Source: Sipunculus nudus (Eukaryota > Annelida > Sipuncula > Golfingiida > Sipunculidae). From it: a stretch of 64,000 bases of DNA. How positions within the stretch are numbered: the first letter of the stretch is position 1; every line of letters starts with the position of its first letter. The notes under the pieces are model-generated. The model saw nothing but the letters and a program-made list of their open reading frames with translations. It had not been told where the DNA came from and ran no database searches. The stretch is from assembly GCA_026874595.1 (NCBI GenBank), contig CM049309.1:50690079-50754078 (forward strand), in the 5' to 3' direction. Of this stretch, positions 13,074-26,230 are shown in pieces. A program made the translations under genes and the position numbers.

Positions 13074-16000
13074 CTATACATTGTAGCAGTGTACAGGATA
13101 TAGCACATATCACATATTAGGTTCATAAATCGATTGATACCTTATCATTGTATCCAGTAGGAAGCAGGGGCCTGAAGGGGTGGATCAGTTTATTGTTATT
13201 TTCATGTTACAGTAAAGACATTTTGTGGGTTGACCCAGTTAGGTCCCCCAGATAGCAAAACAATCGATTTCAAGTGTTTTCTTTCTTATGCCATTTTCTG
13301 TTTGCGCTATATCTCCAATATGGCTTTTTTCGAAAGCTGAAATTTCAGGTAAATATTATTATTCCTAGGCACAGATTTTTACCTGATATTTATTATTGAC
13401 CTTGACCATATTCCCGAGGTCGTACACTCCGAATTCTATTCACCCATTATCGCTCCGTTGCGGGACCGGAAGAGGCGTACGGTGATTAGCGTTTGCGTAC
13501 ATGTAGCTTTCTTATTCCTAATGTTTGCTTGGAATGATGATACGCCCAATTACATTGTTACTCACGAGCAGTGGGCTTTCAACTCGAGTAGGATATTCTT
13601 AAATTCTAGTAAAAAATTTCTTTATGTGAAAAAAATCCGCTTGGTTCGTGTATTTGCATGACCAAGCACGTTACGCGGAATGTATAAATCGACCTGAAAA
13701 ATCATATCCAGATGGTAAGACATTCTCTTACGTTTTTAAATGTATAAAACTGAACACTTTTCCTACCGCACGTCTGAAGAAACGCAAAACGTCACAGTGA
13801 CTCCTGTGCTATAGATACAAGTAATTAATCATCAGGTGTGTTGCTCAATCTCATGTTTACTGGGCACAGATGGTCCCTCTCTGTTACTGTACGGATACTT
13901 AAAAACAGATCTTGTCGGTCACATTTGTGACTTGCTATCCAACCAGTCATGGGCAGAAAGAATTCGCTTATGGTACAATGATATTCAAATATTGCAGGTT
14001 TAAAAGGTGACATTATTTGAGTCGATTCCTGATTCACATTTTACATATTTATGGCTCAGGGCACGATTTATACAACAAGATTCCTGTATTTCAAAATAGT
14101 CATAACAATATAACACCTCTCCTTTTTAAGTTGGGTCGTCTTCAAAGTCGGATCGATGTAAATTGAAAACATCTACTTTTTTCAGTTTCAGGGGCTTTAG
14201 TTCTGTTATAACACAACAATTTCCGGTATTGTACATGACATGAGTATGCGAGAGTCGGTCCATTTGGTATTATGTAAACTGAATATTGAGTATACCTAAT
14301 AAAGTAGCCTCCTCGTCCCCATCACCGTGCTTTGGCATACCCCCTTTTTACCAAGCCCATTATTCGTCTTATTTTAGCCTCTGCCCGATTTGAGATGAAG
14401 TTTATGGAGCTTGATGAGTTAATTTTTATGTAAATATTTTAAATCAAAATTTTCTTTGATTCTCCGTTTGCAAAATCATCGACGAACTTTTTTTCTCATT
14501 CTCAGATTTGAACTCAGTTTCCAAATCGGCTGATTAAAAATGAAATTTACCTTGGATCACAGTTAATATCACAGGTGACAGATGAACACCTGATATTCAT
14601 TTTTGACTTTGATGTTCTTTTAAAAGTCCTACATTCAATTCCCTATTTTCGCTCAGTTGTTTGATTCGCGGGGAGAGGTTTCTAGTGATCACCTCTATAG
14701 CTGGCTATTTTATTTTGATACTGCCGAGCTTATCGTATGTCCTACTCCTGAGGTCAAACCCCACCTTCACCCGTGTGTTCAAATTACAAATGTTAGGAAG
14801 CGAATCATGAAAGTGTGCAAACTCAAACTGAGGCCGTGCTAAAGAAATTATAAAATAGGTCGCAACGGCCGCACACGAGAGGGCCTCTTTTGCTTCTAAT
14901 AATGCCCACACGGTAAGCACAGGGTATGTAACATTCTGCAATAACGTATCATGCTGTTAGGTTAAATTACAAATAAACGCTGTTCTAATTATGAGAGGAT
15001 CCACTCCGAGTTAATTAGTATGTATGCCTAATAACAATATCCATTTTAATATAGATATCACGATTTCTGTACGAGAACTACTTCTGCAAAGTAGTCTTTA
15101 ACTGCAAGGGAGAACAATTTAACACACGCACCTTAATCAGTAAAAACGTAAGGATCCGAAATTGTCATCTGGATTTTCTAATCAAACACATTTTTCTTAA
15201 GAAAATTAATATAAAATCTTGCGTGAAGGAAAAAACCCAAATTAATCCACAGTAAAAATAAAAACTTGGTGCTTGCCTTTGACTTAAATAAATGTTATAT
15301 AAGCACAAATGGCTTTGCAACGTTTACGTCAAACAAATTATGTATATAATGAAGACCATGTAAGTTCTTGTTATAAGTTACCATATCAAGCTGAGTTATA
15401 GTACAAATGCACCAAACATCACCCAATGCACAAGATTATAAGCATTTAATGAAAGAGGCCTATCTGAATAAATGTTTTCATTTCATTTTTTTATCGAAAT
15501 AAATCAATAAACTATTCAAAACTAAACAGTGAGAAAGAAGGCTGAAGTGGCGAACGTGTGACGTAATGTGCCAGTTAACATCCTTAGCCTAGATTTTAAT
15601 CCCAAATAGGCTTTATTACCCGATCTATCACGTGCGGACTGTATCAAATAAAACGATGTTACATATGGGTATATTTATTTCTGACAACCTGATTTATCTA
15701 ACAATCCAAATAAGAGAAATGAATGCAGCAATGCAGCAATGCCCCCAGCCAAAACATACAGCAGCGGAGAAAATTGGAAAATATGTTGTCTTTGTTAGTT
15801 CCCCTTCAAGGAATCAAACTTATTTAAAGCACTGCTGTTTTAACGTTTAACATATTTAGGCAGATACACACGATTTGCTAAAAGCATAAGCAAATGGTAC
15901 AGACAGGATGTACACAGATACTGGAAGGAAGACCCGTAAATTATTAAGAAAACATGTGGCAACCTGTCGTTTTATTGGGTTAGACAGACACTCTTGCAGA

Positions 16001-16189
16001 CGTTCACCAATATCATTGATAGAAATTCCGATGGCTATGGCATTATCTTGTCGATTCGTGGAAATAAGACTTGACCAGAGGTCAGCAAGCAGATATCAAT
16101 CTTGCCTGGCGTTGCTAAATGCAATGAGAGTATCGACGCTTCTCTGCCTGCAAACTCAATCCTCTACAAGTGGCACTTAACACCATTGC

Positions 16190-16201
16190 CGCGCATGCGC
16201 A
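16190..16201. promoter_or_regulatory. Perfect NRF1-type palindrome
   Basis: CGCGCATGCGCA matches YGCGCAYGCGCR at every position, in intron 3 about 1 kb downstream of exon 3. No exon was recognised beside it, so a promoter role is speculative. Confidence 0.3.
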
Positions 16202-16571
16202 GAAGCCAAACATCAATATAGCGCACAAAAGCATCCGCGGCAAGCCACCCATTAAACTGCCATCCCTCATTGAAGGGTTACTCTGTGTTTTGAAACGCGG
16301 TCACTAATTGAGGGTCATTAAGGTATGATTTTTGCCAATTTATGTTTTCATAATTTAATCAAAAATCCTATTGGGGGGCTTTGCTTTCGGTATCTTCACG
16401 CTGTATATCCTACGGATTTATCTGTTCAGCTCTAGTTCTATTTTCCATGGTATATGTGACATTTTTTCTACAGCCTGGTGCTTTTGTTGGACAACCCATC
16501 ATTTATTAAAACCCGACACTTCTTTTGTAGTCGCCACCAGAAGAATTCTGTTTCTTATATTTAGTGCGTAC

Positions 16572-16703
16572 TGACAAGGGGCGTAAGCAGGATTTAGGAA
16601 AAGGGATTGTCCAGACCGCAAAATTTTGTCTGAACCCTTAAAAAAAGGATGCTTCGGATGAAAAAGGGGGGTCCGGATCCCTCCACCCCTCCGGATCCGC
16701 TTA
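16572..16703. mobile_element. Fragment of a GGATCC-rich dispersed element
   Basis: Begins with GGGGCGTAAGCAGGATTT and ends in a C-rich near-palindrome (GGGTCCGGATCC ... CCGGATCCGC). Sequences of the kind GCGGATCC-AGGGGGG are typical ends of dispersed elements in many metazoans. The exact class was not determined. Confidence 0.4.
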
Positions 16704-17206
16704 TCTGAAAAGAAATGCTCCATTAATCAAGAATTTTTTTACTTCAATATAATTTGAATTTACTCATTATCTGGTTAAGGAATCAATATTATTATGAATG
16801 TATTTACCAGGAAAGAACACGTCTGATGCTGCTTTCATGGACTGTATAGATGCAACAGGAAATGGGGATCACATTTAACCAACCCCTCAAAAACGACATG
16901 CGATATCCGCTTTTAAAAAATTGCAGGTCAGGGTCTGCGAGCTCAGTGTTTGACAAGGACACGAAAGAACTACAGAAAAGTACCCGCAAAATCTATATGG
17001 TCGCCAGTATCATCTGAGTAGATGCCGGAGGAACGCTTTGAGGATCACCGCGGCCTCGACCGCAAATCAAAGTGGGATATCAGCTCGCTAGGCTTAGACG
17101 TTTATGGGTTTTCCACTTTCTGAATAGGGAATGCAAGAAAACGTAAATATCAATAAATACTACACGCACGTGAGTTATTATTACTCATAAATATTGTTTT
17201 GCCTAC

Positions 17207-17402
17207 CTCTTCCTCGCCGTAGGTAAAGTTTTTGTGTTCATCTTCCGCTCGGCGTTTGACTTCCTCGGAGAACTTCCTGTATTCGTCACTGTCAGGTTTT
17301 CGTAATGTGACCGTCATGACGGCCTCGTAGGCCTCCTTCGCCTTCCGGTTCCTCTCCGGAGTATCCCCCTCCCGGTACCATGGACGCTCACTTTCATTTT
17401 TA
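17207..17402 (-). CDS. Natriuretic peptide receptor-like, exon 3
   Basis: A 196-base internal exon with acceptor ATATATTTTCAG and donor GAAGAG|GTAGGC. The first base completes a serine codon with exon 2, then 65 codons follow in phase 0. It reads KNESERPWYREGDTPERN, then a charged helix including AKEAYEAVMTVTLRKPDSDE and ends in YGEEE. This matches the family segment of type W-x-R-G-D ... A-x-x-A-[YF] ... TV ... P-[ED]-[FY] ... F that follows FFNI[DE]LF. Two sequons are present, NES and NFT. The exon is clearly GC-richer than the surrounding intron. Confidence 0.92.
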
Positions 17403-18515
17403 CTGAAAATATATAACAATGTGTAGCCCAAATGATTTTCCAATATTCATACAGATAATCATAATCAGTGAATGGATATTATGAGTACGTTGACAAAATA
17501 AGCAGGTAATCAGATAAATTATGTTATATATTTTAGTTTTGCCTCTGTGCCTCCTATACAACAAAATACAATAACCCCGTTTATGGGACCAAGAACTTGG
17601 TTCTCTCATCTGGGTTCGTATCCGGTAAAGCCGTTGAAGATTTTGGGCAAGTGCTCGTCTCGAGAGGTGCTATTTAAGTCAATCATACATAATACTTGGG
17701 ATCAGTAGCAAGTGTTTTATGCTTATGACCTGTCGTTGTGGCCCTAAAACCGACACGTCTGAATCATTTCCATAGACCAGTCTCCATGGAGTAAATGCAG
17801 AGCTGGGGGCCGGTCCTCTGAGAGAGAACTTGAAACTACTTTGCTCGCTTTGCCTTTAATGCTAGAGGCTGCTGTTGCTAGGGGTTCTCCTTGGCGACAG
17901 TTCTTGGTAGGGCGTAAAAAAACTGAGTATTAGCCGACACACATAAGAGGCATATCACAGCATCCCCATAAGACGGTTATATATGCAGCCCGCGGTAACG
18001 AGCCAGCCTGGGCCTTTTTACAGCCTGCTTTGATGGGCGAATTTACTTGAAAGTACGCAAATATTGATGTTATAGTATTGACATGATTACACAGGGTTAT
18101 AAATGCGTCTTGTTCACATTCTACCATGTTTATATACACCAGGTGAAGATCAATGTTTTCCCATGTCATCGATGACACTTTGTTACCATGATTTTTGTGA
18201 CTGCAGATGGCTATGTTGCAGCCAATTTTCACAAAACCTCCTATATTCTGACAATTATTACGTGCTTAAAAAACTATCATAATGAAAATGTGTCTTTGTT
18301 TTCACTTCAGCCCCTTGAAGCAGGTCCATATAAATGGAAGCACCACAACACACAAATTTCACCTTAATAAATAACGTTTATCATAATAATACACTTATAC
18401 AAGGTCATGTATCATAATCATTTATGTATGACAAATGAACAATAAAAATGGTAAATATAGTACAAATGCAGTCATGAATACTTTACGGGTGGTCACAAAT
18501 GTTGATAAATCAACA

Positions 18516-18518
<3 letters not shown>

Positions 18519-18579
<61 letters not shown>
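18519..18579. repeat. (TA)n microsatellite
   Basis: About 30 TA units; the predicted YIYIYI peptide across it is an artefact. Confidence 0.95.
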
Positions 18580-18581
<2 letters not shown>

Positions 18582-18829
18582 TACTCTTACCATTTAATAG
18601 TTGCGTTTTGTGCCTGTGCTATGGAATATTTCAAATGCTATATTTAGTAAGACTCCATGAAGAAAGCGACATGGAGAGAATTAACGGTCGATCAACTTTA
18701 ATTACCTCCTCCACGATATATTTTTTATCCGTAATGTTTTGTTAGCATGTTGGCATGGAACTAAATTCAGGAAGGCTCCTGTGGAGAGGTGCGTGATGGA
18801 CAAGGGAAGTTCCCATTATTCAGGTACCG

Positions 18830-19123
18830 GTTTGATTAAAGGGATGGAGGTATGCGTTTCCAGAGATATATTCTTGTTGCCTCGGACAGGAGGGTATGTG
18901 TTCATCCCCGTTCGTATGTGTGTTTGTTCACAACATCACTCGGGCAATCATGAACGGAATCTCATTTCAGGGTATTTCGGGAGCGGGCCAATGAAATTTT
19001 AAGTGTGGATCCGACACATGATCCGGTTTCAGGAACGTCATCAAGTATTGTTCACAGATTTACAGTCTCTTATGCAGGAATGAACCTGGATATGGGCCGA
19101 ATAAGTGAAGGCAAGTATGGTTT
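18830..19123 (+). repeat. Dispersed repeat, copy 1
   Basis: Its 3' part (19020-19123) shares CAGGAACG, GAATGAACCTGG, GGGCCGA and TAAG-GAA blocks in the same order with 26080-26200. The 5' part, with the TTCCAGAGATATATTC region, has no second copy here. Confidence 0.5.
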
Positions 19124-19124
19124 T

Positions 19125-19126
<2 letters not shown>

Positions 19127-19178
<52 letters not shown>
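19127..19178. repeat. (AT)n microsatellite, target of the adjacent element
   Basis: About 26 AT units. A few further AT units follow the element at 19579-19589, consistent with insertion into a longer array. Confidence 0.95.
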
Positions 19179-19182
<4 letters not shown>

Positions 19183-19578
19183 ACGGGGTGACATAAAAGC
19201 GGACCGAACTGTCTCGCTAGTGAAGCTTGCTTTGCTAGCGATGCGGTTGGGACGCCGGACTTGTGCGCCACCGTTATAGGTTCGACTCCCGGATCGGCCT
19301 AGGATTTTCCCCTCAAAATTTTCTCTTTAAAACTTTGTGGCCCAGGGAATAAGCTCACCAAAGTGTGACTCTTGGGATAATTAGTCTTGTTCTGATAGCA
19401 GAACGCTCTTAAGAGGGGGTATGTTATGGGGTGACATAAAAGCTGACCGAACTGTCTCGCTAGTGAAGTTTGCTTTTCTAGCGAAGCGGTTGGTACGCCG
19501 GACTTGTGCGACACCGACCTGGGTTCGACTCCCGGATCGGCCCAGGATTTTTCCCCTCAACAATTTGGCTTCGTAACA
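19179..19578 (+). mobile_element. 400-bp element with two tRNA-like promoter units (TRIM-like or dimeric SINE)
   Basis: Two direct copies of about 145-157 bases begin at 19179 and 19422 with TGTTA-[CT]-GGGGTGACATAAA. Each holds a Pol III A-box-like sequence (TAGCGATGCGG at 19236, TAGCGAAGCGG at 19479) and a perfect B box GGTTCGACTCC (19279, 19522). A purine-rich AAGAGGGGG immediately precedes the second copy, as a polypurine tract precedes a 3' LTR. The element starts TTGTTACG and ends CGTAACAA, an 8-base inverted terminus, and sits inside an AT array. It is read either as a miniature LTR element whose LTRs carry tRNA-like promoters, or as a tRNA-SINE dimer. It is not a functional tRNA gene: the acceptor arms do not pair. 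Confidence 0.6.
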
Positions 19579-20265
19579 ATATATATATATTTGGGATACC
19601 ATGCGGAACCGGCAAAAATACCGACTCGTGTCGCAGGATACGCATTCTGCATATAGAATCACACCTTATTTATTTTGTCTATACCGATTTTTATCTGCAT
19701 TCCGCAGGCCGCGTTTCCGCATTCGCGCATATGGAAATGAGTTTCAGTTATGCAGAGTTTCTCTTGACATCAGGTTGACAGGAAGAAAGTGTATCAAAAT
19801 GGTCTCAACAAGAAAAACAGAATACAAACCAATATTTTTTATTTTGTTAAAACATTCTTTGATCTCAAAGAAATGACATGAAGGAAAAACATTTATATAA
19901 AAATACGACAATATTCCCAAACCCAACATGTGCATCCAAAAGACTAATGAGTTTCTAAATTTATTTTTTTCCACGTATGTCAATTCTTAACAAAGGGACT
20001 TTTACACTGTTCGGGCAGATGACATGCTAGGCCAACTATTGCCCCGGCTACAAAAGCTTGTAAAAGTAAATCCCTCAGTGGAGAAGAAAGGTTCTAGCTG
20101 GATTTATGGAATTTAATTTATAACCATAAGGCTTATACCAATTAGATGCTAGATGCTGATAGATGTAATTTTTCATCCCCGTTTTTTACATAATCTCCGT
20201 AATTAATCATAATATGTATGTGTGTGTGCGTATAATAACTGTATGTTGACGCTTAAATGCATGGG

Positions 20266-20271
<6 letters not shown>

Positions 20272-20315
<44 letters not shown>
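20272..20315. repeat. (AT)n microsatellite
   Basis: About 22 units. Confidence 0.95.
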
Positions 20316-20317
<2 letters not shown>

Positions 20318-23300
20318 CTAATTACCAAAAATATTGTCCAATACGGTAGCGTCAATCACATTATTTATGTTCAAATCAGGAGTATTATGTTAATTTATAC
20401 AGATAAATAAGGTGAGGGAAAAACACCATTGAAAATGGATTACTTGTATTTCATTGAATATTAATCGCTTATAGAGGCGGCCAACACCATTTGACCTGTC
20501 CAGACACCAATACAATGCTTAGAATATCATTACAATCGAAACCATTCCTCAGGTTCCAATTACAGCTCATCTGCCGTATGCAGAGTGTGAACCAAGGTTA
20601 CCAAAACACGGCTGTGGCCAGTTGTAACCACGGGCTTAAAAGCAACGGAAAAGGTCACCAAGAGGCTGTGCCACGCGAAAAGCAGGTCAGAACAAGGGAG
20701 TAAGATTGGTATTCAAGACAAATCCAGAGCGGCAGAAGAAAATCCAAAAGGAGACCGGGTCCTCTGGCTATTAAGGGAAATAGAAGAGCGGTCGAAACAT
20801 CTGGCGCGTCAGTGACATGACAGGGAGGCCTGTTTTATACTGACTGAACACGCGTGCTCCAGAAGACGTTAAGGGGAAAAAAATCCCCATCAAGTATGGG
20901 CGAATTATTCCAGGCAGGACATTCTAAAGATAACACATAGTCTTGGGTTTATAAATAAAATAATCATATTAAGCGATGGTTTGCTGATTGTGCGGATGTC
21001 GGGGCACCGCTTCACCTCCCCGTGTCATTAGAAAATTGACTTGATGAAAGCCAAATTATCTGCACAAGTTCTCTAGCACCACGCTGAACTCGCAGAAAAG
21101 AGGTTTTTCTCTTAAGCTGCTTAGACGGAAGAACGATCACAGAGTCAAGCTCCTCGCGTGTCCCTATGGATGACAGCAACTCTCGCGAAGCGGATGCGAC
21201 ACAACTTGAGGCTATCTCATTTTAGCCATGTAAATGGCGCGCCCCTGTTGGATTTGACGGGATGGCCTTCAAAAGCAGCTCAGAGTAATTAGTCACGTCT
21301 TACCCCCTTACTAAGGCCCACCTTGAGACATCCTGGTTTAAGTCTGCTATGACTTAGGTTCCCAAAAGAATGCCAGCCATAGACTTATGACTGAATTAAG
21401 AAAGCCTACAGACAGAAGCCCTCAGCACTGTTTTGTATCGTTAAGCTTCCGTCAGTTACTTTCAGGGATTCACGGTAGCCGGGTGACCTTTGAAATGGAC
21501 GATCATGTGGCCGTAATGTACACTTGAAGGAATTCAATATTTCATAGCTTTTTCATGACCTTTGGGGAACATTCATGACCCTTTTTCTCCACAAATTTCA
21601 TACAAAGCTGTTATATATGATACAGGTAATTAAGTTTATTGATTATTTGCACGATAATGTAAAAAGAGTACTAAATTAATTATTTTTATAGGACTGTTCT
21701 CAAATTCTAGTGGTCGATTGTATATACCCACATGAAACAGCTTATGTAAAAATCCCATGTATTTTGGGTGTGTGCGTGTGTACGTGTGTATGACACTCTA
21801 CGCATGTAAATTGTTTAAAAAAAAACCATTGTATACAAGGTTAAAACCAATATCTGAAAATAATATTAATAAAGTAACAGTGACAGTATTAATGTTCCTA
21901 AAACCAACCAATTCTAAGATATTATCCAAGAATCTCCAGCAAACGTAAAGTTATCAATTTCTATGTAAATAGATGCCTTTCAATTACCCTAGGGGTAAAG
22001 CCATTTTAGTTTTTTGTATATTAAAAGCTTGAAAATAAACCTTTCTCAAAGCTTATCTAATTTATCTTGATGACCTTCTAAACACACACGTATAACATTT
22101 GGCGAAAAATACTTAAATCAAGATATGGCAATTTTTATCATTTGGTCGGTGGGTTCAAATTGTAAATTCATCACTGGAAAGTTATGTTTCTGGTATGACT
22201 GAGGCATGCAATAACAAAAACCAATCCGAACCACCTACTTTAAGTCAACTACGTGCAGCTTGTAAGGTTAATTAATATCTTAGGAAGTCGACCCCCAGAC
22301 GACTGCTTCATGTTTCTGTTCAGTGTGTCGGGGGAAGCCAGCGGAAATTGGCTCCTATGCTGACTTCCGGCCTAGAAGCAGACGATAAGATATTCGTTCC
22401 GCATCACTGTCGTCTGCCAATACGTCACAAGGGACGAGGACGCTATAAACCCACTACCCTATAGAGTGGGAGTTTAATGTGCAGGGTTCTATCGGAAACA
22501 CCCAGTAAACGATTTTAAAGATCAAGGGTCTCCCTTGTGGTATCGAGGGGATTTTATGCGGCACATTTCAGGATTTATCATGGCCGCTCTGGTACCGTAA
22601 ACGCTCGAAAAAAAGACCTCTGGTGTTTGAATGATAGACTGCTCATTTGGCTGAGGTTACTCTAAAGGGGTCGAGATTAACCGGGTATTCGCCAGTTCGT
22701 CTGCCTGCACGATATTATTTCTTTAACAAAGATGATGTTTTTGAATTATTAATAATTGCAGCAACGTTCATCTAATCTTATTCTAAAAGGTTCGAGCGCA
22801 ATTGGACTTTGCTGCCCTGTGCAATCATATTTCTTATACAAACATACGTGACTTCTTTCTTTTGCGTAATATTTTAGGAATTATTTTCAGGTGTAGCTTC
22901 AGTTTGGTGGGGGAGTAAAACCTCAGAGCAGCTTATTCGACTAAAAATTAAAGTAAACAAGCAAATGAGTCATTTGCATGTATAATTTGCCATTGAATTC
23001 ATTGTGCAGAAATGAATGTTCGTCAGGAGATCACTGCTAAGGCAGAAACACATCCGCAAGCGCAGTGGCCACACGTGTGTCAGTTTCAACAAAATGAGTT
23101 CATATATGTTTATTAATCGATTTATATTAATATATGTATACAAATGAAAAATACAATGCTTTGTTATTCTAATCTGCAGGTTAAAACTATGATAGTAAGT
23201 TATCAAATTTAATAGTTTTGTGCAAAGGAACCATAAATCAAGGAAAAGAAAAATATATCTATTGAAAATAACGAAGAAGTTGGAACATTATCACAAATTA

Positions 23301-24220
23301 TCATTCCACTTATCATCACATACAGTTAAATAGTGAAAAGGCTCATAGCCTGCGAGTTATGAAATTTTATACTTATACCACTGTACACCTAACAGTAAGG
23401 TGCCTGACACTCAGTTTGATACTTTTTATAATAATGCTGTTTTATATAAGATGAGAACCCTTGTAGGCTATGAGTGTAAAATAAAATCAAGAAGGACTGC
23501 ACTGATATCGCTATTGATGAACTCTCACTCAAAAGAGAATCCAGAATTTCCGACAATACTCCAAGAGTTGTCTTTCAAATTAATATACCATAAAGTATGA
23601 ACCAAGCGAAAACATACATGGCTAAGAACCAGTTGTATTAAATATCGAGTCAAAGCTTGTCAGATCATCATACTGACACAATGTGAAAAAAAAAACAAAT
23701 AGTTTGCAACATGTGTGCGATGTGCGACGTATGTGATAAGAATTTAATCGGATTCATAATTTGGTTTTTAAGACAACTGTACTTTCGGAAAAAACTTCAA
23801 AAACGCCCCGACTCCCGTGCTTGCATCGTAGACATCAGTTTGGATTGTTTTACATTTCCATGGTCATATATCTTAATCTATATCTTAGGTATTTCTTAAT
23901 AATTGCCCCCGCTTAAAACATTAGCAAGCCGTTAAATTCATTTGCGTTTGTTTGTGTGTGCAATTCACAGGTTCAAATAAGTTTTTTATTCCCTCATGCT
24001 TTTGAATTATATCTGCTCCTCTTCGATGTATTAACACCGGGAGAAAAATAAGATTAAGAAATGCGGTGCTGAGGGAGACCGGCGGTACCATGAAGACCAT
24101 GAGTGCTGCAGATACTGCTGCATGGCTGTTTATCATGTTAAGAGCAATAGTGCTTAGCTTGCGGCACAGGCTGAGATATTTACATAAGACATAGCCCTCA
24201 CCTGTGAGATATCCCAGTCA

Positions 24221-24595
24221 TTGACATGTGGAACTGAGGCACATGCAAGTAATGTAGAAATGGCCGAGCTACATGTGGACCGGTGGCTAGTATTTCTCGT
24301 TAACGGGCAATTGATCCGGGCTGTGATGAGCACGTGCTGCCGGACTGGGGGTTTTGGGATATTGATGAGGAAGATTAAGAGTAGGAGTGACTTTTCTCCT
24401 CCCGTTCTTCTGCCAGGTAAATGGCCGTGTGGTCTTCAAGTCCAATGGTCTGTAGTGAATATCAATCACACGGCAGCGACGCCGGAATGTGACGTGCATC
24501 CGTCCCTCTTTGTCTTTCCTCAACCAGTCAATATAAATTGGATATGTTCAGCTCAAAGGACTGTTATTAAATTTATACCGAGCCGGACCATGTAG
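24221..24595 (+). other. Unassigned open frame, 124 codons
   Basis: A long frame in a slightly GC-rich segment, but no recognisable domain, no membrane segment and an overlapping 78-codon frame on the other strand. Probably not a gene. Confidence 0.1.
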
Positions 24596-26079
24596 CCAAT
24601 ATAACGTCACACCTACGTTAATCATATGTAGAGTGAGGACACATTATACCCTGCTTATCGGCCCCGTATTCTCAAGCTGCTTCGTTACGCCGTTAAAAAT
24701 AAAATTATTATTTTAAAGATATTATATCCAATCATTTTCTCAGAAAACAATATATATTTAGTAATGTATTCATGGATATATGAAGAAAATATCCGACAAA
24801 ATGGATATCACACCTGAATGTCACCTTTTCATGTCCATCATGACCATGCCATACTCACGCCGCTTAATATGTCCTAATTATTATCAGGATTGTAACTTCG
24901 CACGGAGACCAAGGCATGGATATCGAAAAGCTGTCATCCCCCATCAGTTAATATCTGACCTGTACGGTGTACTCTTTGTACACATTTGAAAATTTCATGA
25001 AACTAATTGGGAAAAAGTTAAGAGGAAAGTTGGGTAATCATGTAAAATTTCTAATGAACTTGTCCACAGATTTTGGCCATTGAAAGAAGATGCCCTGAAA
25101 ATGAATGACATTAATATGATACGTTTTAATGAAGTTAGTTTTGAGTTCACTCATGTCAGTTTTGAATTCACTCCAACTTGTTAACTGCGCTTCCTTGGAG
25201 AGTTCCCGTGTAATTAACGACCAAGCCAGTCCGATCCCGCTGCGGGTATACATGGTAGAAACCCGCTCCAAACGGCTTGAGTTGCTCAGACCCGTACATC
25301 AGTACATAATCCGTCATTGATGAAGTCATGATTACCAAACCCTACAAACAGCAGGGAACTGGCACCGGTGTAACTAGTTCAGATTATCCCCGTTGGCGAT
25401 AACCCCCCTGTTAAGATACTCAATCCCCCCTCCTCCCGATATACTTGAAAACACTTACCCCCGGGGTTTACTTATTCAGAATCAACTGTAATCAGTTACT
25501 TCTTTATGTTTTGCTTATTAAAATTCTGAAAATATCTTTGTTGTGAACTTCTTAATAAAGGTGAATTCTAATATAGTTGTGTTTTTATGTAAATATTCAA
25601 ACGTTTTTGTAAGGTATAAGAGTCAATATAAATTTAATTATTAATGATTCAAATTTATACAAATCTCTCATATCTCACTTGTTTCACTGGATTAATATAC
25701 CGTGAGTGGAAAGCATAGGGATTTATCATTAAGCTAAAAAAGAAGGGTAATGTGTACGGTGCGGGGGAATCTGTAATCGATTTTAGATTACCGGGGGGCA
25801 ACATGAAATGGGGGTAACCTGTAATCTTTACATCTGGATCTATTCTGCCTTTGGATCAGCGGTCAAGGTCATCGTGGTGTAAATCTTCCACTGCAATAAA
25901 CATCGGATTAAACTGGAGACAAATAACTAAACATATCCGCGCCTTCTACATGGCGGACTATTTATTTAAGCCCACCAGCTTCAATCTTACTTACAGTTTC
26001 TGTATAATTGTAAACCCTAATTGTTAATTGTTATATAAAAAATCAAGTGTTAATTGTTATAAAAAAATCGTAATATAAT

Positions 26080-26230
26080 CATCCGGATTCAGGAACGCCT
26101 CATGGAATATTCACAATTGTTCATCTCTTTTACCTGAATGAACCTGGGAATATAGGGCCGAGTAAGCGAAAGCAAACACGGTTTGGGGAGCATCCGAAAC
26201 AGGCTACCCCCACCCCTCATGGCGGAGGCT
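26080..26230 (+). repeat. Dispersed repeat, copy 2
   Basis: Shares ATCCGGATTCAGGAACG-like, TGAATGAACCTGG and AGGGCCGAGTAAGCGAAAGC blocks with 19020-19123, then continues into C-rich sequence not found in the other copy. Confidence 0.5.

Larger units (their letters stand above)
2680..17206 (-). other. Intron 3 of the receptor gene (about 14.5 kb)
   Basis: Non-coding apart from repeats listed separately: the primer-binding-site-like sequence at 5.4 kb, (CT)n at 7.35 kb, poly-C tracts at 9.09 and 10.35 kb, tandem repeat blocks at 10.46-12.0 kb, (TA)n at 13.0 kb and a GC-rich repeat at 16.6 kb. The stretches 2680-5050, 5430-7350, 7394-9080 and 13080-16180 show nothing I can name. Confidence 0.6.

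Noticed and set aside
19196-19560. Two tRNA genes
   Set aside because: A and B boxes are present but the acceptor arms do not pair and the copies lie in a repeated element; tRNA-derived promoters, not tRNA genes.
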